From: Ferrovum sp.
Lineage (GTDB): Bacteria; Pseudomonadota; Gammaproteobacteria; Burkholderiales; Ferrovaceae
NCBI GenBank assembly: GCA_027450105.1
Contig: DAIDKJ010000022.1
Span: 1 to 13,014, forward strand
Direction of reading: 5' to 3'
DNA length: 13,014 bases
Numbering within the stretch: position 1 is the stretch's first letter; each line of letters starts with the position of its first letter. This document shows positions 1 through 6,740 of the stretch, piece by piece. A program made the translations under genes and the position numbers. Below the pieces are notes generated by a model. It was not told where the DNA came from. It was given only the letters and a program-made list of their open reading frames with translations, and searched no databases.

Positions 1-698
1 ATATATTCTTCATACATGCCCCTGTAACAATCATGGTACCATGATTCCGTGAGATTAAATTCCATTCTGGGAACTGTATGCGCATGTTTGTAGAGTATAT
101 CTGGTATGACGGCAATCTCGCCAAACTTTAGATATCGAAAAATTTGCTGCCAAAAATCAAAGCCGACAGATCCATATAAAAAATGGCGCAAAGTAATCTC
201 GGTTCTGCTTACAGGATGCCATAGTAAAGTAAATCTGTTCAGAATTGAAACCGGATCTGAAAAAATCTCGATTTCAGATACATGACAGATAGTATTTAAT
301 ATTTTATTATTTGTTCTATCCCATTCTTGATATGATCCATATACAGCAGTAAGATTTTTGTTAGCGTCCATGATGGTGATGGCTCTTTTCAAGGATTCAA
401 AGTAAATTTCATCATCATCGCAGAGTAAATAGGAGTATTTGGCATCTGCTGATCTATGCAAGAATATGGCATGATCTTCTGGGCTTAAAGGTTTACTCGG
501 TTTTAACTTCTTGAAGTGCTTGAATTTCCCTGAAAAATTGTTTATAACATTTTCAGTGCTATCTTCTGAGTGGTTATCAGAGACTACTATCTGCGTAATT
601 TCCTGATCGCATTCTTTATGTAAATGCGAGAGGGTTTCAAATAGTATGTCACATCTATTGAAGGTAGGGACGCAGATACTTAGTTTTAGTTCTGACAT
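1..698 (-). CDS. Family 2 glycosyltransferase, 3' end beyond the window
   Basis: Reading the minus strand from the ATG at 696-698 gives 232 codons with no stop before the window edge, so the C-terminus is missing. The start begins MSELKLSICVPTFNR, the usual first beta-strand and loop of GT-A fold family 2 glycosyltransferases. It is followed by VVSDNHSED (about residues 38-46, nucleotide-binding Asp41) and LLCDDDE (91-97), the DxD-type metal and sugar-nucleotide site. A purine-rich ribosome site (AGGAAGAG, plus positions about 703-710) precedes the ATG. Such enzymes transfer a sugar from a nucleotide donor at the cytoplasmic membrane face, usually for O-antigen, exopolysaccharide or another surface glycan; donor and acceptor cannot be read here. 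Codon use and base composition are AT-rich (about 38% GC over the first 180 bases) compared with the genes to the right. This is typical of surface-polysaccharide genes and suggests horizontal acquisition. Confidence 0.85.
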   Translation of the reverse strand, partial: MSELKLSICVPTFNRCDILFETLSHLHKECDQEITQIVVSDNHSEDSTENVINNFSGKFKHFKKLKPSKPLSPEDHAIFLHRSADAKYSYLLCDDDEIYFESLKRAITIMDANKNLTAVYGSYQEWDRTNNKILNTICHVSEIEIFSDPVSILNRFTLLWHPVSRTEITLRHFLYGSVGFDFWQQIFRYLKFGEIAVIPDILYKHAHTVPRMEFNLTESWYHDCYRGMYEEY

Positions 699-923
699 AT
701 TCTCTTCCTGATTTCGCGCTCACAAAGCGCAATATTAAATCTTAAAATCTACAGAATGAAAAACAGAACAACCATTAGTTGCTTGTAAGGTACTCATCAA
801 AAACCGATCACTTCAGCGTCCCCCCAGATGCGACGATTAAACAATTTGCAGATTGTTTGTCTGATAGACGGAAATCCTGACGACTTTATCTATAGAGGGG
901 CAGAAGGAATTTGTATATGAACC
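699..923. other. Spacer between phoU and the glycosyltransferase gene
   Basis: This 225-base AT-rich stretch holds no convincing gene. Two small dyads are visible. AAACAAT/ATTGTTT has a 6-base loop (839-858). GCGCT/AGCGC has a 5-base loop (716-730). Neither is followed by a T-run in the direction of phoU transcription, so I do not call a terminator. The promoter of the glycosyltransferase gene probably lies here, but I found no clear -35/-10 pair. The change in base composition between phoU and the glycosyltransferase falls in or near this spacer. Confidence 0.5.
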
Positions 924-1628
924 TTAGGCCACCACGGTGCGTTCGATCTCTTCCACAGAGGTATGGCGCACATCCTTGCCCTTGACCAGATAGATGACAT
1001 ATTCGGCCATGTTTTTGGCATGATCTCCAATGCGTTCGATGGCTTTGGCGGCAAAGAGGATCTCGATGGAATTGGAAATGGTGCGCGGGTCTTCCATCAT
1101 GAAGGTAATGAGTTGGCGCAAAATGGCCCGGAAGGATTCATCCACATCCTGATCATCTCGCAGTACTTGCGCGGCGCTATTACAATCAAGGCGGGCAAAG
1201 GCATCCAGTGAGCGGCCCAGCATGCGCACGGCCAGGTGGGCGGCGGGGCGCAGATCAATGGGTAGCGGAGCGTGCAGGCGTCCGGACTCGTGAATCAGGC
1301 GTGCCATGCGCGCAATTTTTTCTGCTTCATCACCGATGCGCTCCAGATCGGTGATGGTTTTGATGATGGCGATGAGCAGACGCAGATCGCTGGCCGTGGG
1401 TTGGCGCCGGGCGATGATATGGGTGCAGCGCTCATCGATGTTGACCTCCAGACCATTGACCCGGTGGTCATTGGCAATGACTTCAAGAGCCAGTTCCATC
1501 TTGCCCTCATGTAACGCCTCCACTGCCTGGCTGATTTGTTCCTCCACCAACCCGCCCATGCGCAGCACCTGGGCACGCACGGTTTCCAGCTCCAGATCGA
1601 ACTGTTTGGCGATATGTTCATTGGCCAT
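924..1628 (-). CDS. phoU: Phosphate-signalling regulator PhoU
   Basis: This encodes 234 residues, the usual PhoU length. It is an all-helical protein made of two PhoU domains (roughly residues 15-105 and 120-215). Each domain carries the E(x3)D metal-cluster motif: LERIGDEA with Glu96/Asp100, and IERIGDHA with Glu198/Asp202. PhoU is a cytoplasmic, membrane-associated protein that restrains the phosphate transporter PstSCAB and the sensor kinase PhoR when phosphate is plentiful. The start is ATG GCC AAT; a purine-rich stretch (AAGGGGG) lies 8 bases upstream. It lies 75 bases downstream of rpiA on the same strand, so co-transcription is plausible. It is unusual that no pst or phoB/phoR gene adjoins it inside the window. 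Identity is very secure; the physiological partner genes must lie elsewhere. Confidence 0.96.
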   Translation of the reverse strand: MANEHIAKQFDLELETVRAQVLRMGGLVEEQISQAVEALHEGKMELALEVIANDHRVNGLEVNIDERCTHIIARRQPTASDLRLLIAIIKTITDLERIGDEAEKIARMARLIHESGRLHAPLPIDLRPAAHLAVRMLGRSLDAFARLDCNSAAQVLRDDQDVDESFRAILRQLITFMMEDPRTISNSIEILFAAKAIERIGDHAKNMAEYVIYLVKGKDVRHTSVEEIERTVVA

Positions 1629-1703
1629 GGCGCGCGCCCCCTTGAAATGAAGTGGGTAAAGCAGTGAGAGTCGTTCGGTGCTGAATAGTTTCCATCGCCA
1701 TGG

Positions 1704-2375
1704 TTACCGCCGCAACACCGACACACCCTGCGCCGAAGCCAAAATCAAGACGTCGGCGGGGCGGCGGGCAAACAGGCCGCACATGACCACCCCGGTTAAG
1801 GCCGAGAGCCGGGTTTCCATGTCCACGGGGTTTTCGATGGACAGATTGTGAATGTCCAGAATGATGTTGCCATTATCCGTGGTAAATCCCTCCCGCAACA
1901 CGGGTTGCCCCCCCAGGCGCACGACTTCGCGGGCCACATAACTGCGCGCCATGGGAATGACTTCCAGCGGCAGGGGAAACTTGCCAAGCATGGGAACCTG
2001 CTTTTTTTCATCGGCAATGCATACAAACTGTTTGGCCACAGCAGCCACGATTTTCTCCCGCGTCAGTGCCCCACCACCTCCCTTGAGCATGGCCATGTGT
2101 GGCGTGATTTCATCGGCCCCATCCACATATACCGGCAGTTCGTTGACGCTGTTGAGATCGAACACAGGAATGCCCACGGCCTTCAAGCGTGCCGTGGTGG
2201 CTTCGGAACTGGAGACGGCACCTTCGATTCGGCCCTTTCGGGTGGCCAGTTCCTGAATGAAAAAATTCACGGTAGAGCCGGTTCCCACGCCGATAATGGC
2301 GTCGTCCGGCACAAATTCCAAGGCTGCACGGGCTGCAGCCTGTTTGAGTTGATCCTGTGTGTGTTGTGGATTCAT
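1704..2375 (-). CDS. rpiA: Ribose-5-phosphate isomerase A
   Basis: This 223-residue protein matches the family length (about 219) and aligns almost end to end with E. coli RpiA with a four-residue offset. It interconverts ribose 5-phosphate and ribulose 5-phosphate in the non-oxidative pentose phosphate pathway, in the cytoplasm. Visible hallmarks are the phosphate-binding loop GVGTGST (29-35), YVDGADE with Asp85 and Asp88, and KGGGGALTREK with Lys98 and catalytic Glu107; these correspond to E. coli Asp81, Asp84, Lys94 and Glu103. The ATG at 2373-2375 is preceded by AAGGAGCGAGGAT, a good ribosome site. It is transcribed away from ilvA, a divergent arrangement also known from pseudomonads, and is likely followed by phoU in the same transcript. 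Candidate sigma-70 promoters lie just upstream. Confidence 0.97.
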   Translation of the reverse strand: MNPQHTQDQLKQAAARAALEFVPDDAIIGVGTGSTVNFFIQELATRKGRIEGAVSSSEATTARLKAVGIPVFDLNSVNELPVYVDGADEITPHMAMLKGGGGALTREKIVAAVAKQFVCIADEKKQVPMLGKFPLPLEVIPMARSYVAREVVRLGGQPVLREGFTTDNGNIILDIHNLSIENPVDMETRLSALTGVVMCGLFARRPADVLILASAQGVSVLRR

Positions 2376-2401
2376 TGTTTTATCCTCGCTCCTTCATGCT
2401 G

Positions 2402-2430
2402 AGAATAACTGTAACTGTTGCCGGACTCAA
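2402..2430 (-). promoter_or_regulatory. Candidate proximal sigma-70 promoter of rpiA
   Basis: On the minus strand, TTGAGT (plus 2425-2430) and TATTCT (plus 2402-2407) are separated by exactly 17 bases. Each matches the sigma-70 consensus at 4 of 6 positions. The predicted start of transcription would fall near 2395, giving a leader of about 20 bases that includes the ribosome site. This is pattern matching only. Confidence 0.4.
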
Positions 2431-2461
2431 CTTTTTTACTAAAACAAGGGCAGATCATCCT

Positions 2462-2489
2462 GTTATCTGCGGTCAGTTGCAGCCGTCAA
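2462..2489 (-). promoter_or_regulatory. Candidate distal sigma-70 promoter of rpiA
   Basis: On the minus strand, TTGACG (plus 2484-2489, 5 of 6) and GATAAC (plus 2462-2467, 4 of 6) are separated by 16 bases. The -35 box is contained in one arm of the CAGTTG/CAACTG dyad (2474-2492), which could be an operator. It may be an alternative to the proximal site rather than an additional promoter. Confidence 0.25.
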
Positions 2490-2697
2490 CTGTATTCTCC
2501 CGGGGATACAAACCATCTGCAGCGGGGGCACTATGACTGAAATTGTGGGGCTTGTTTCAGGCGGTAGGAATGGCTCCCCTGGAAAAGTGGGCCGCGGGTA
2601 AAACAGACCGGGAAGCTCTAGCGCGTGATGGGTTTTGGAGAATTGCCCAATCTTTGGTAGTCTGAGGCACTTCAGTATGCAGATGTGGGGTGGCAGG

Positions 2698-4212
2698 ATG
2701 AAAGTGGACTATCTGGAAAAAATTCTCATGGCTTCTCGTGTGTATGACGTGGCCATCGAAAGCCCCTTGCAATTTGCCCCTGGTCTGTCTGGCAAGTTGA
2801 ACAATACGGTCCTGCTCAAGCGCGAGGACATGCAACCGGTGTTTTCCTTCAAATTGCGCGGAGCGTATAACAAGATGTCCTCGCTTACCCCGCGCGAAAA
2901 AGCCCGTGGAGTCATTGCGGCCAGCGCGGGAAACCATGCCCAGGGCGTGGCTTTGTCAGCCCAGAAGATGGGGCTCAAAGCGTTGATCGTCATGCCGGTG
3001 ACCACGCCCTCCATCAAGATCGAGGCGGTGCGGCAACGGGGGGCGGAAGTGGTGCTGGCGGGCGTGTCTTATTCCGAGGCTCAGGAACATGCAGAACAAC
3101 TGGCCCGGGAACAAGGCTACACGTTTGTGCATCCCTACGATGATCCGGAAGTCATTGCTGGCCAGGGAACCATCGCCATGGAAATTTTACGGCAGCATTC
3201 TCAACCCATCGAGGCCTTGTTTGTGGCCATCGGCGGTGGTGGCTTGATTGCCGGGGTGGCAGCCTATGTCAAACGTCTGCGCCCGGATATTCGTATCATT
3301 GGTGTGCAGCCTCAGGATTCCGATGCCATGCGCCAGTCTCTGGTCGCGGGTCGGCGCATCAAACTCGATCAGGTGGGGCTTTTTGCCGATGGCGTGGCCG
3401 TGCGTCAGGTAGGTGTGGAAACCTTTCGCTTATGTCGGACATTGGTGGATGAAATCGTGACGGTGGATACGGATGCCATCTGTGCGGCCCTGAAGGATGT
3501 GTTCGATGATACCCGCGCCATTTTGGAACCAGCAGGCGCACTGGCGATTGCGGGCATGAAGCAGGTAGTCCAGCGTGATCGACTCAAGGGTAAAACGTTG
3601 GTGGCCATTGCCTGTGGCGCCAACATGAACTTCGATCGCTTGCGGTTTGTGTCGGAGCGGGCCGAGTTGGGCGAAAAACGCGAAGCGGTCTTTGCCGCCA
3701 CCATTCCGGAGCGGCCCGGGAGTTTTCGACGCTTTTGTGAACTATTGGGCGATCGTCCCATCACCGAATTCAATTACCGTTTTGCCGATGCCCGTCAGGC
3801 TCATGTGTTCGTAGGAATTTCCGTTGCCGACGGAACCCAGACGAAGCCCCTATTGCGGGCCCTCAAGCGCGAGGGCATTACCACGCTTGATTTAAGTGAT
3901 AATGAAATGGCCAAGCTGCATGTGCGCCACCTGGTGGGGGGTCACGCCCCTCAGGCACAGCACGAAATTCTTTATCGATTCGAATTTCCCGAGCGTCCTG
4001 GAGCCTTGATGCAATTTCTCAATCGTATGAGTGCCGATTGGAATATCAGCCTGTTTCACTATCGCAATCATGGTGCGGACTACGGTCGGGTTCTGGTGGG
4101 TTTGCAGGTTCCGCCCAAGGATCAGAAGGGGTTTCAGGAATTTCTGGGGCAATTGGGTTACCCTTGGGTGGAAGAAACCCATAATCCGGCCTACACGCTG
4201 TTTTTGGGATGA
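2698..4212 (+). CDS. ilvA: Biosynthetic threonine ammonia-lyase (threonine deaminase)
   Basis: The enzyme deaminates L-threonine to 2-oxobutanoate, the committed step of isoleucine synthesis, using PLP in the cytoplasm. From the ATG at 2698 the product is 504 residues (E. coli IlvA is 514). The catalytic domain covers about 1-320: SFKLRGAYN with PLP lysine Lys52, SAGNHAQG (76-83), and the phosphate-binding GGGGLIAG loop starting near residue 179. Two ACT-like regulatory domains follow, beginning near FAATIPERPG (332-341) and YRFEFPERPG (426-435). This is the isoleucine-inhibited, valine-activated biosynthetic form rather than the short catabolic TdcB type. The frame is open upstream to a TTG at 2635, but family alignment (DYLEKIL...RVYDVA at the N-terminus) and the GGGGTGG stretch before ATG 2698 favour the shorter start. 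The stop overlaps the next gene by 4 bases. Confidence 0.96.
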   Translation: MKVDYLEKILMASRVYDVAIESPLQFAPGLSGKLNNTVLLKREDMQPVFSFKLRGAYNKMSSLTPREKARGVIAASAGNHAQGVALSAQKMGLKALIVMPVTTPSIKIEAVRQRGAEVVLAGVSYSEAQEHAEQLAREQGYTFVHPYDDPEVIAGQGTIAMEILRQHSQPIEALFVAIGGGGLIAGVAAYVKRLRPDIRIIGVQPQDSDAMRQSLVAGRRIKLDQVGLFADGVAVRQVGVETFRLCRTLVDEIVTVDTDAICAALKDVFDDTRAILEPAGALAIAGMKQVVQRDRLKGKTLVAIACGANMNFDRLRFVSERAELGEKREAVFAATIPERPGSFRRFCELLGDRPITEFNYRFADARQAHVFVGISVADGTQTKPLLRALKREGITTLDLSDNEMAKLHVRHLVGGHAPQAQHEILYRFEFPERPGALMQFLNRMSADWNISLFHYRNHGADYGRVLVGLQVPPKDQKGFQEFLGQLGYPWVEETHNPAYTLFLG

Positions 4213-5753
4213 GCGCCTTGGCAAGACCGAATCCTGAACCCTGGTTCGAGGCAAACCTTTGTGGTCCATCAGGCAGACTCCGGCCCCGACGAGTCGCGCC
4301 AGCCTTACTTTTAGTAACCACCCGCAGAATCCTTGTGGAACTGCTGCCTTTGATCTGCTGGAGCCTGTGCCTTGCAGGGGTCTGGAGTGTGTTGGCTGCG
4401 GGCTGGGCACTGGCCAGTGACGGGCCCCAATCGCCTGCGGCCCAGGAAGCGGCGCTGGTGATGTGGGGGCCAGAGGGGCAACTACGGATTCATGTGCTCA
4501 CGCAACGCCTGCAGTGCCCGGTCCTGCAAGTGGATGGACGCAGCCAGGCCATGGCCTTGCGGGTAGGGCCACAGAACGAACCGGTTTCTGCGCAACGATC
4601 TGCGCGGTTTCCAGGTCGGGTCTGTGAAACGGTTTTGTCTCACAGGCCCAGGCGTCTAACCTTGAACGGCCAAAAATTGCCTGTGCCGGCGCGTACCGTG
4701 GTGCGCAAAATTGTGTTGCTGGGAGATACGGGCTGTCGCATCAAGGGGTTGATCCTCAACCAGGCCTGCAATGATCCCGGTCAGTGGCCTCTGGCGCAGG
4801 TTGCCCGCAGTGCGGCTGGAGAGCATCCGGATCTGGTGATTCATGTGGGAGACTATCTGTATCGGGAAAGTGCTTGCGTCAGTGGGGGTTGTGCGGGTAG
4901 CCCTCAAGGCTATGGCTGGGATAGTTGGCGCGCGGATTTTTTTGAACCCCTGCAACCCTTGCTGGCGGCGGCTCCCTGGGTGCTTGTCAGAGGCAATCAT
5001 GAATCCTGTGCGCGTGCAGGACAGGGCTGGTTTCGTTTTCTCGACCCCCACCCCTATCTGGCCCAGCAGAGTTGTTCGGGAGCTCTTCAGGAAGATGATC
5101 TTTTGACTGCGCCCTATGCCATCGCACTCGATGCCAAGCACCAGTTGATCGTGATGGATTCCGCGGCGGCTTCAGAAAAGAAATTACGGCGGGATGCTGC
5201 TCTGGTATCGCGGTTTGCGCAACAATTTCAACGTGTCGCCCAATTGACTCGAGGACATGCGCACAACTGGCTGGTGTTGCACCATGACGCCCTGGGTTAT
5301 GGTTATTTGCCGCTGCTGGGATATCAAACCAGCAATGCCACGTTGCAGAGCGCATTGGCGCAAGCTTTCCCAGAGGGGCTGGGAGCACTGACGATTCAAC
5401 TGGTCCTGCAAGGACATATCCATACCTTCGAACTCAATCGCTTTGCGGGGATCCAACCTCTGGCGCTGATTACCGGGTTTGGCGGGGCTTTGCTGGAACC
5501 AGAGTTCCCCGACTGGATTCCCCAGGGCTTTGAACCAGCGCCTGCAGCCAGGTTACTCGAAACCTACAACGACCAGCATTTTGGGTATACGGTTCTGGAG
5601 CGTTTGACCGGGGAGCAGTGGCGTCTGACAGAAAAAGACATCCAGGGAATATCTCGATTGACCTGTGTGCTACAAATGGGACGGGCTCCCTACGGGTTTG
5701 ACTGCGTCGAACAGAATCCGGGTACCGTCCATCACCCGAGGGTACAACCATGA
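4209..5753 (+). CDS. Exported calcineurin-like metallophosphoesterase
   Basis: This encodes 514 residues with the full set of metallophosphoesterase motifs in order: GDTG (172-175, Asp173), GDY (214-216, Asp215), GNHE (262-265, Asn263/His264), LHHD (357-360) and GHIH (402-405). It should bind a dinuclear metal centre and cleave phosphate mono- or diesters; the substrate cannot be read. The N-terminus has about 40 Arg/Pro-rich residues with TTRRILVE (37-44), then a hydrophobic stretch to about 68 ending ALA-S, a possible Tat-type signal. The presumed mature part contains ten cysteines (103, 139, 176, 187, 223, 228, 267, 289, 486, 499), consistent with disulfides outside the cytoplasm. The region from about 70 to 160 is a separate N-terminal part I cannot assign. 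The ATG overlaps the ilvA stop (ATGA) and its own stop overlaps the next start in the same way, so it is likely coupled to both. Confidence 0.88.
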   Translation: MSALARPNPEPWFEANLCGPSGRLRPRRVAPALLLVTTRRILVELLPLICWSLCLAGVWSVLAAGWALASDGPQSPAAQEAALVMWGPEGQLRIHVLTQRLQCPVLQVDGRSQAMALRVGPQNEPVSAQRSARFPGRVCETVLSHRPRRLTLNGQKLPVPARTVVRKIVLLGDTGCRIKGLILNQACNDPGQWPLAQVARSAAGEHPDLVIHVGDYLYRESACVSGGCAGSPQGYGWDSWRADFFEPLQPLLAAAPWVLVRGNHESCARAGQGWFRFLDPHPYLAQQSCSGALQEDDLLTAPYAIALDAKHQLIVMDSAAASEKKLRRDAALVSRFAQQFQRVAQLTRGHAHNWLVLHHDALGYGYLPLLGYQTSNATLQSALAQAFPEGLGALTIQLVLQGHIHTFELNRFAGIQPLALITGFGGALLEPEFPDWIPQGFEPAPAARLLETYNDQHFGYTVLERLTGEQWRLTEKDIQGISRLTCVLQMGRAPYGFDCVEQNPGTVHHPRVQP

Positions 5754-6715
5754 CTGGGAAGACCGGACCTCGTGTTCTTTGGACCTACGCGTTGTGGGGG
5801 CTTTGTGTCTTTGGGGGACAAGCCCGGGCGCTGGCCCAGAGTGCTCAAGATCCTTCCCAAATTCAGCATCCGCCTTTAATGTCCAGCGCAGAGCTGCCAA
5901 AATCCATCGGACAAGACGCAGCCTTGCCTGCTGGTGCGCTTCAAGCGGATTACTTATTGCTGGGCGAAGTTCATGACAATGCCCCCGGGCATGCCCTGCG
6001 CCTGCATTGGCTGCAACGGCTGGGTCAGGGAGGCCGGCGGGTACTGGCGATGGAACAACTGGATGCAGACCACCAGAGCGCTTTGGACCAGACTGTCAGC
6101 GCATGGCAAAGCGCTGCAGATCAGGAGCGCTCGGTCAGGGCGGTGGCTGAAGCTGGAGGGTTTGATTTCAAAGGGTGGAAATGGGATTTATACGAACCCG
6201 TGCTGCGCTGGGCACTGGAGCATCAGTGGCCGATTGCGGCCACCAACGTGTCCCGAAAAAGCCTGGGCGCGATGTTGCAGAATCCGCAGGTAGAAAGCCC
6301 CGAGCCCCTGCATTGGAGTCAGATGCAGCGGCAAAAGCTTATGCAGGAGGTGCGTGAAGGGCACTGCAATCTGTTACCTGAAGAAGAAGTGACCCGTATG
6401 GCCGGAGCGCAACGGATGCGGGATGCCACCATGGCCCGGGCCTTGGTGCATTGGCATCAGGCCAGCGGATTACCGGTGGTGTTGCTGGCCGGCAACGGTC
6501 ATTTGCGCAACGATCTGGCGGTGCCTATCTGGCTGCAGCAACTGGATCCGCAGGCCAGCGTATATACCGTGGCCGTTTTAGAGCGCACTCAAGAGCGTGT
6601 CGAGAAAGATCGCGGGTTGTATGATCAGGTGGCTTGGGTTTCGGCGCAACCACGCCCCGATCCCTGTGTGGCCTTGCGCCAGCGTTTGGGGAGCAGCCCG
6701 CCCCACTCCCCGTGA
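5750..6715 (+). CDS. Exported ChaN/Tiki-like (haem-binding uptake family) protein
   Basis: This 321-residue protein carries the conserved blocks of the ChaN-like family (Cofac_haem_bdg, related to Tiki and EreA folds): LLGEVHDN (70-77), LAMEQLD (99-105), WKWDLYEPVLRWA (143-155), HCNLLPEEE (205-213) followed by MAGAQRMRDATMARA, and LLAGNGHLRND (245-255). Family members include Campylobacter ChaN, an iron-regulated haem-binding lipoprotein, and putative metal-dependent hydrolases; which activity applies here is not decided by sequence. Residues 1-29 look like a Sec signal peptide with an AxA site (ALA before Gln30). Cys19 is not in a proper lipobox, so a soluble periplasmic protein is more likely than a lipoprotein. 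The start is the ATGA overlap with the metallophosphoesterase gene. It converges on cheA with only 25 bases between the stop codons, and I see no clear terminator there. Confidence 0.87.
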   Translation: MTGKTGPRVLWTYALWGLCVFGGQARALAQSAQDPSQIQHPPLMSSAELPKSIGQDAALPAGALQADYLLLGEVHDNAPGHALRLHWLQRLGQGGRRVLAMEQLDADHQSALDQTVSAWQSAADQERSVRAVAEAGGFDFKGWKWDLYEPVLRWALEHQWPIAATNVSRKSLGAMLQNPQVESPEPLHWSQMQRQKLMQEVREGHCNLLPEEEVTRMAGAQRMRDATMARALVHWHQASGLPVVLLAGNGHLRNDLAVPIWLQQLDPQASVYTVAVLERTQERVEKDRGLYDQVAWVSAQPRPDPCVALRQRLGSSPPHSP

Positions 6716-6740
6716 GGCAAGCCGGCTTTTGGGTGTTAGA

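Larger units (their letters stand above)
2376..2697. other. Divergent control region between rpiA and ilvA
   Basis: This 322-base region separates the two divergent genes. On the rpiA side there are two candidate sigma-70 promoters, listed separately, and a 6-bp dyad CAGTTG/CAACTG with a 7-base loop at 2474-2492 that overlaps the distal -35. On the ilvA side no strong promoter is evident; the best pair I could find (TTGGAG at 2635-2640, TAGTCT at 2658-2663, 17-base spacer) matches only 3 of 6 bases in each box. A 22-codon open frame with an ATG at 2533 and stop TAA at 2599-2601 follows a GGGGG stretch. It starts MTEIVGLV, with four branched-chain codons near its beginning, but no terminator hairpin follows it. 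I do not call it as a gene. Confidence 0.5.

Noticed and set aside
716..730. GCGCT/AGCGC dyad just upstream of the glycosyltransferase start as an operator or riboswitch element
   Set aside because: A 5-bp stem alone is expected by chance and no further conserved structure is visible.
838..859. AAACAAT/ATTGTTT hairpin after phoU as a terminator
   Set aside because: The stem is AT-rich and not followed by a T-run in the direction of phoU transcription.
1848..2402. Open frame of 184 codons opposite rpiA
   Set aside because: It is antisense to a secure rpiA and has no domain; high-GC third positions produce such frames.
2635..2697. N-terminal extension of IlvA from a TTG codon at 2635
   Set aside because: The 21 extra residues are not part of the IlvA family, the codon is a rare start, and ATG 2698 fits the homologues and has a purine-rich stretch upstream.
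3892..4410. Open frame of 172 codons antisense to the ilvA/metallophosphoesterase junction
   Set aside because: It spans two coupled genes on the other strand and has no family features.
5750..5840. Lipoprotein signal at Cys19 of the ChaN-like protein
   Set aside because: The residues before the cysteine (Trp-Gly-Leu) do not form a lipobox; an AxA cleavage site near residue 29 is a better fit.
6688..6728. GGGGAG/CTCCCC hairpin (6688-6711) and AAGCCGGCTT palindrome (6719-6728) as a two-way terminator between the ChaN-like gene and cheA
   Set aside because: The hairpin lacks a T-run on either side, and the palindrome has no loop. It may help termination but does not meet the pattern of an intrinsic terminator.
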